DNA of 27,304 bases from a virus. Each line of letters starts with the position of its first letter. Within the stretch, counting starts at the first letter, position 1. The stretch spans positions 1 through 27,304 of IMG/VR virus record IMGVR_UViG_3300044641_003184; one strand, 5' to 3'. The notes below the pieces were generated by a model, which saw only the letters and a list, made by a program, of their open reading frames with translations, ran no database searches and had not been told where the DNA came from. Position numbers and translations under genes: made by a program. This document shows, piece by piece, positions 24,209 to 27,304 of this stretch.

Positions 24209-26070
24209 CAATTTCATTGTTCCCCCAACTTAAAACGGAGTGGATGGCGCCGGAAGTATTTCCGGATTTGTCTTCCGCAGATGCAATTGCAATTGACTTA
24301 GAAACATGCGACTCAGGAATGAAAACGAGCGGCCCGGGATGGCCAACAAAGAATGGCTACATAGTTGGCTTTGCCTTAGCAGTAGATGGTTGGAAGGGTT
24401 ACTTCCCGATCCGCCACGGGGGAGGGGGCAACCTCGACGAGAAGAAAGTCCGCAAGTTTGTCCAAACTGTTTTGGACTTACCCTGCGACAAGATTTTCTT
24501 CAACGCAGCCTACGACGTGGGCTGGCTGAAGGCCGAGGGCTTTACGATCAATGGGCGCATTATCGATGCGATGATTGCAGCGGCACTTATCGACGAGAAT
24601 CGATTTAGTTACAGCCTGAATGCCTTAGGCTTTGATTACCTGCAGGAAACCAAGTCAGAGCAGGGCCTGCGCGATGCCGCCAAAGAGTTTGGCGTGGATC
24701 CCAAGGGAGAACTTTACAAGCTGCCTGCCTTGTACGTGGGTGAGTACGCTGAGCAAGACGCCGCTTTGACGCTCAAGCTTTGGCAGTTCTTTAAGATTGA
24801 AATGATCAAGCAAGAACTCAGCCCAATCTTTGAGCTTGAGATGGAGCTCTGTCCCCATTTAATTGAGATGACCTTTCGTGGGGTTAGGCTCGATCAAGAC
24901 CGGGCCGAGAAGACGAAGAAGCTGTTCCAAACTCGCGAAAAAGAGGCCCTAGCCAAGATTAAGAGCCTTTCCGGGGTTCAGGTAGATATTTGGGCCGCTG
25001 CCAGCATTGCCAAGGCTTTTGACAAACTAGGGATCGAGTACCCCAAGACCGAAAAGGGCGCTCCTTCGTTTACCAAAAGCTTTCTCAACCACCACGCCCA
25101 CCCCATTGCAACCTCTATTGTGGACGCCCGCGAGTACAACAAGGCCAACGGCACGTTCATTGAGGCGCTTTTGAGTTATGCCCAGTACGATGGACGCATC
25201 CATGGGCACATCAACCAACTTCGTTCTGACGATGGGGGCACCGTATCGGGACGCCTGTCCATGGCTAACCCCAATTTGCAGCAAATCCCAGCCCGCCACC
25301 CGGAGATCGGCCCTGCGATCAGGAGCCTCTTTCTGCCGGAGCAAGACGAAATATGGGCCTCCCTCGATTTCTCCCAACAGGAACCACGGCTCGCTGTCCA
25401 TTATGCCAAATTACTGGAATTGAGGGGCGCGGAGAAGGCCGCAGAAGCCTACACCACTAACCCGGATACCGACTTCCACCAAACAATCGCTGACATGGCG
25501 GGCATTGGTCGTAAGCAAGCCAAGACGATTGGCTTAGGCCTGCTCTACGGCATGGGTAAGGGCAAGATGGCCACCGAGCTTGACCTCTCTACAGAGGAAG
25601 CTGGCGAGCTTATTGGCAAGTTCCACGAGCTTGTCCCATTCATGAAGGGCCTTGTCGTGTCGGTTCAGCAACGGGTGGACCATCCTGCCTCAAACGGGTC
25701 CGTTCGTACCCTGCTTGGGCGCCGATGCCGCTTTAATTTGTGGGAACCCATGGAGTTTGGCCTGCACAAGGCATTGCCTAAAGAACAAGCCGTCTTGGAA
25801 TACGGACCACGGCTCAAGCGGGCGTACACCTACAAGGGCCTAAACCGCCTGATTCAGGGGTCTGCCGCCGATCAGACCAAGAAGTCCATGCTGGCCTGCA
25901 TTCAAGGCGGGAAGTTGCCCTTGCTTCAGGTCCACGACGAGCTTTGCTTGTCCGTAGCCTCGATCGATGAGGCAAAAAAATTCGCCCAAATGATGCAAGA
26001 TTGCGTTAAATTAGAGGTGCCTTCCAAGGTGGACGTTGAATGCGGCCCATCCTGGGGCGAAGCAGCGTGA
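24205..26070 (+). CDS. polA: Family A DNA polymerase with 3'-5' exonuclease, Leu at the 762 position
   Basis: A 621-aa replicative polymerase. The proofreading domain is intact: Exo I DLET (31-34), Exo II NAAYD (100-104) and Exo III YAEQD (181-185). Polymerase motif A is DFSQQEP (388-394), motif B R436-x3-K440-x3-L444-x3-Y448-G449 and motif C VHDEL (576-580). There is no 5' nuclease domain, as is usual in phages. L444 corresponds to E. coli Pol I Phe762, a position where aquatic phages carry Phe, Tyr or Leu; here the codon is TTA at 25534. The gene is the third of the primase-helicase-polymerase unit (ATGA junction) and is followed by a strong terminator. Confidence 0.95.
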   Translation: MTISLFPQLKTEWMAPEVFPDLSSADAIAIDLETCDSGMKTSGPGWPTKNGYIVGFALAVDGWKGYFPIRHGGGGNLDEKKVRKFVQTVLDLPCDKIFFNAAYDVGWLKAEGFTINGRIIDAMIAAALIDENRFSYSLNALGFDYLQETKSEQGLRDAAKEFGVDPKGELYKLPALYVGEYAEQDAALTLKLWQFFKIEMIKQELSPIFELEMELCPHLIEMTFRGVRLDQDRAEKTKKLFQTREKEALAKIKSLSGVQVDIWAAASIAKAFDKLGIEYPKTEKGAPSFTKSFLNHHAHPIATSIVDAREYNKANGTFIEALLSYAQYDGRIHGHINQLRSDDGGTVSGRLSMANPNLQQIPARHPEIGPAIRSLFLPEQDEIWASLDFSQQEPRLAVHYAKLLELRGAEKAAEAYTTNPDTDFHQTIADMAGIGRKQAKTIGLGLLYGMGKGKMATELDLSTEEAGELIGKFHELVPFMKGLVVSVQQRVDHPASNGSVRTLLGRRCRFNLWEPMEFGLHKALPKEQAVLEYGPRLKRAYTYKGLNRLIQGSAADQTKKSMLACIQGGKLPLLQVHDELCLSVASIDEAKKFAQMMQDCVKLEVPSKVDVECGPSWGEAA

Positions 26071-26103
26071 CCTCCTTCTCTCGCTGCTGCTTCTTCAAGC
26101 TTT

Positions 26104-26130
26104 GGGGCGGCCTTGCGCCGCCTCCTTTTT
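26104..26130 (+). terminator. Rho-independent terminator after polymerase gene
   Basis: Stem GGGGCGGC / GCCGCCTC (eight pairs, one G-U) with loop CTTGC, then C and TTTTT. It lies 33 nt past the polymerase stop and just before the promoter and palindrome of the RHH gene. The loop and stem resemble the terminator at 21124-21150, so the two bracket the primase-helicase-polymerase unit. Confidence 0.8.
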
Positions 26131-26161
26131 GTGCTACTATCCTGTAAATACAGGAGAGCAC
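26131..26161 (+). promoter_or_regulatory. Palindromic operator / Shine-Dalgarno hairpin
   Basis: A perfect 7-bp inverted repeat TCCTGTA-AA-TACAGGA (26140-26155) is flanked by outer arms GTGCT (26131-26135) and AGCAC (26157-26161). The inner repeat begins at the last base of the -10 box and its right arm carries most of the AGGAG ribosome-binding site of the gene at 26162. As DNA it is a good candidate operator for a dimeric repressor. As RNA it would hide the ribosome-binding site. Confidence 0.6.
26132..26140 (+). promoter_or_regulatory. Extended -10 promoter for the RHH gene
   Basis: TGCTACTAT is an extended -10 element (TG-n-TACTAT), 21 nt before the RHH start codon. A weak TTGCGC at 26113 could serve as -35 with a 16-nt spacer, but it lies inside the terminator stem, so extended -10 recognition is the more likely mode. 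Confidence 0.4.
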
Positions 26162-26401
26162 ATGACCGACGCTACTAGATGGAAATCCGTAATGCTCAGG
26201 GTAGATTCTTACGATCTGCTTAAGCAAATCGCCGTTCGCGATCGTAGATCAATTGCGAGCATTCTCAACGAACTTATACAGAAAGAATGGGAGTGGCATT
26301 TTGGAGTCAAAAACCAAGAAACCCAGCATCAAGTCGTCAAAGACCCAGAGCGACGAGTCAGTAACCACGGACCACGGAACCCGTTCCTCGCACGCGGATA
26401 A
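26162..26401 (+). CDS. Ribbon-helix-helix (CopG/Arc-like) DNA-binding protein
   Basis: A 79-aa protein with AGGAG six nt... before ATG at 26162. Residues 6-46 fit the RHH fold: a basic beta strand (RWKSVMLRVD), helix A (SYDLLKQIAVRD), a turn RRS and helix B (IASILNELIQKEWEWHF). RHH dimers bind palindromes through the strand, and a palindrome lies directly over its own promoter and ribosome-binding site, so autorepression is likely. The last 30 residues (QETQHQVVKDPERRVSNHGP and onward) look disordered and overlap the start of the next gene in another frame. A longer in-frame reading from 26036 would run through the terminator and operator and is rejected. RHH antitoxins are an alternative, but no toxin gene is adjacent. 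Confidence 0.65.
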   Translation: MTDATRWKSVMLRVDSYDLLKQIAVRDRRSIASILNELIQKEWEWHFGVKNQETQHQVVKDPERRVSNHGPRNPFLARG

Positions 26402-26696
26402 GGTCTTGGAGTGGATTGATGAGACCTTTGAAGTCATCATTTACCCGAGTGGCTTTGAGGATTGCATTGTGGGGGTGGGAGAACGATTCGGGGGGCCGCC
26501 GGTGGCCGTACTGGATGTTGAGAAGATGTTTAAAAAAATGGAAAAGGATGGAATGACACGTGAAGAAGCGATCGAATACTTCGAGTTCAACATTTTGGGA
26601 GCCCATGTGGGAGAAGAAAATCCCGTTTACCTCCACATCCCGGACTTTAAAATTGAAACAAAAACTACAGGCAGAAAAGGAGCGCAGACAGAATGA
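26301..26696 (+). CDS. Conserved phage protein of unknown function
   Basis: The conserved-looking part starts about 26390: HADKVLEWIDETFEVIIYPS, GFEDCIVGVGERFGGPPVAV, then KMEKDGMTREEAIEYFEFNI, LGAHVGEENPVYL. This DGM-x-x-EEA-x-E-x-FEFN pattern recurs in small proteins of many aquatic phages and has no known function. No ATG lies near the 5' end. I chose TTG at 26301 because GGGAG sits seven nt upstream, giving 131 aa and a 101-nt overlap with the RHH gene. TTG at 26253 (147 aa) and TTG at 26406 are alternatives. The stop overlaps the next start (ATGA). Confidence 0.6.
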   Translation: MESKTKKPSIKSSKTQSDESVTTDHGTRSSHADKVLEWIDETFEVIIYPSGFEDCIVGVGERFGGPPVAVLDVEKMFKKMEKDGMTREEAIEYFEFNILGAHVGEENPVYLHIPDFKIETKTTGRKGAQTE

Positions 26697-26899
26697 CTAC
26701 AGAATTATCGAGCATCTTGGACCAGGATTATTCTGAAGCAATGATCCGCATTCAACAGTTGCACAAGCAGTTACAGAAAGAGTTGCGCGAAAGCAATTTT
26801 GTTGCAGCACGGAACACGGCCCGTAAGGTTGCGGTTGACGCAATGCTAATAGGCATATGGTGTAGAGAATTTGTTGACAAGCGCGAAAATCAGAAGTAA
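26693..26899 (+). CDS. Small helical early protein
   Basis: A 68-aa protein with AAAAGGAG upstream and an ATGA overlap with the preceding gene. The sequence is helical throughout (DYSEAMIRIQQLHKQLQKEL, NFVAARNTARKVAVDAMLIG) with charged heptads and no membrane span or enzyme motif. I do not recognise a family. The small size and placement in a cluster of short, coupled genes suggest an early host-takeover or regulatory factor, with no direct evidence. Confidence 0.5.
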   Translation: MTTELSSILDQDYSEAMIRIQQLHKQLQKELRESNFVAARNTARKVAVDAMLIGIWCREFVDKRENQK

Positions 26900-26902
26900 T
26901 CT
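26874..26902 (+). promoter_or_regulatory. Weak promoter candidate before the 47-aa membrane gene
   Basis: TTGACA (26874-26879) with a 17-nt spacer to TAATCT (26897-26902, three of six matches). The nine bases TTGACAAGC are identical to the start of the stronger promoter at 19386. It lies over the end of the preceding coding region, so chance is possible. Confidence 0.25.
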
Positions 26903-26929
26903 ATTTGCATACTTTAGAAAGGAGAAAGC

Positions 26930-27073
26930 ATGAATAGCACTAATATCAGCCCCTACGTTGTAGATGCTTGGGTGCGTAGTGGCAAAGCAGCAGAAACCGC
27001 ACAAGAGCTTGCTTGGTTCGTTGCAATTGTTTTTATCGTCGTCGGCTTTTTAGCTTGGCGAGGAGATAAGTAA
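26930..27073 (+). CDS. 47-aa single-pass membrane protein
   Basis: ATG at 26930 follows the strong ribosome-binding site AGAAAGGAGAAAG, and the stop overlaps the next ATG (TAATG). The N-terminal 27 residues are polar (MNSTNISPYVVDAWVRSGKA and AETAQEL), residues about 28-43 (AWFVAIVFIVVGFLAW) make one transmembrane helix, and the end RGDK is charged. The positive-inside pattern would put the short RGDK tail in the cytoplasm, though SGK near the N-side makes this uncertain. It may be an early membrane-acting phage protein, such as an exclusion or host-modulating peptide. No family is recognised. Confidence 0.7.
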   Translation: MNSTNISPYVVDAWVRSGKAAETAQELAWFVAIVFIVVGFLAWRGDK

Positions 27074-27276
27074 TGCCCGTACACATTGATCCCAAAGACG
27101 AAAAGATTTGGAAGTATCTCGTGGAGCACAAGACTCCCGTGACACAAGAAAAGATGGCGAAGTATTTCTTGATCAGCAAAAGTCACGCAAGCCGCGCTCT
27201 TAATTTTTTTGTAGAAAGTGGCTTGGCAGAAATCATCAAGGTTGGCACAACTAAACTTTATCGAGTAAAGGAATGA
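27073..27276 (+). CDS. Small winged helix-turn-helix protein
   Basis: A 67-aa protein that is essentially one winged-HTH domain: IWKYLVEHKTPVTQEKMAKY (helices 1-2), FLISKSHASRALNFFVESGL (recognition helix and helix 4) and AEIIKVGTTKLYRV (wing). It resembles the DNA-binding half of MarR/ArsR-type regulators but lacks any dimerisation or ligand domain. It starts one base inside the stop of the 47-aa membrane gene (TAATG), so the pair is co-translated. It is probably a phage transcription regulator, and the target is unknown. Confidence 0.65.
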   Translation: MPVHIDPKDEKIWKYLVEHKTPVTQEKMAKYFLISKSHASRALNFFVESGLAEIIKVGTTKLYRVKE

Positions 27277-27304
27277 ATCCCATGCTAATAGCTGCGATTT
27301 CCGG
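27273..27304 (+). CDS. Start of a further gene, truncated by window end
   Basis: ATG at 27273 overlaps the preceding stop (ATGA) and opens a frame reading MNPMLIAAIS to the window edge. A second ATG at 27282 has AAAGGA nine nt upstream and may be the true start. Too little is present to say what it encodes. Confidence 0.45.
   Translation, partial: MNPMLIAAIS

Noticed and set aside
26036-26161. N-terminal extension of the RHH protein to 26036
   Set aside because: It would read through the polymerase end, a terminator hairpin and the operator; ATG 26162 has AGGAG directly upstream and begins the RHH fold.

Overview
The window is one side of a tailed double-stranded DNA phage genome, most likely podovirus-like and infecting a Gram-negative aquatic bacterium. 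This rests on a P22 gp10-like tail-hub protein, very large internal or ejection-type virion proteins, a LamG/SPRY tail adhesin and a replication set typical of marine and freshwater environmental phages. The host is inferred from family resemblance only. Terminase, portal and capsid genes are not in the window. I recognised no integrase, tRNA, CRISPR array or insertion sequence.

Layout. (1) 1-17265, plus strand, late module: a large tail adhesin, a tail-fibre-assembly-like protein, a zinc-ribbon protein, then a lysis cassette (25-aa membrane peptide, tail-anchored coiled-coil protein, 3TM-type holin, M15 peptidase endolysin). Next come the tail hub (gp10-like), two further virion proteins, a 28-aa small ORF and four large internal virion proteins. 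Most of these genes touch or overlap by 1-4 bases (TAATG or ATGA junctions), which points to one translationally coupled late operon. (2) 17126-19371, minus strand: a two-gene unit of SNF2-type helicase followed by a PD-(D/E)XK exonuclease. The exonuclease tail overlaps the last ejection-protein gene, tail to tail, by 140 bp. (3) 19445-27304, plus strand, early and replication module: two conserved unknowns and an SSB-like protein, a terminator, AEP-type primase, UvrD-like helicase, family A DNA polymerase and a second terminator. A set of small regulatory-looking genes follows: ribbon-helix-helix protein, two conserved small proteins, a 47-aa membrane peptide and a winged-helix protein.

How it works together. 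The adhesin binds the host surface. The internal proteins are probably ejected to carry DNA through the envelope. The AEP primase, UvrD helicase, SSB and PolA form a compact replisome, and the SNF2 helicase plus exonuclease on the other strand probably do recombination, end processing or host-DNA degradation. Holin and M15 endopeptidase release progeny. The divergent promoter gap at about 19372-19444 is the main transcription switch visible here. A second regulatory node at 26131-26161 has a palindrome overlapping both an extended -10 promoter and the ribosome-binding site of the RHH gene.

Most notable points: a four-cysteine PriL-CTD-like pattern in the primase, leucine at the '762' position of the polymerase, the antisense overlap at 17126-17265, the RHH palindrome, a sharp codon-use switch inside the endolysin catalytic core, and several very small genes that fit exactly between their neighbours. 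No gene-free stretch over 300 bases exists.
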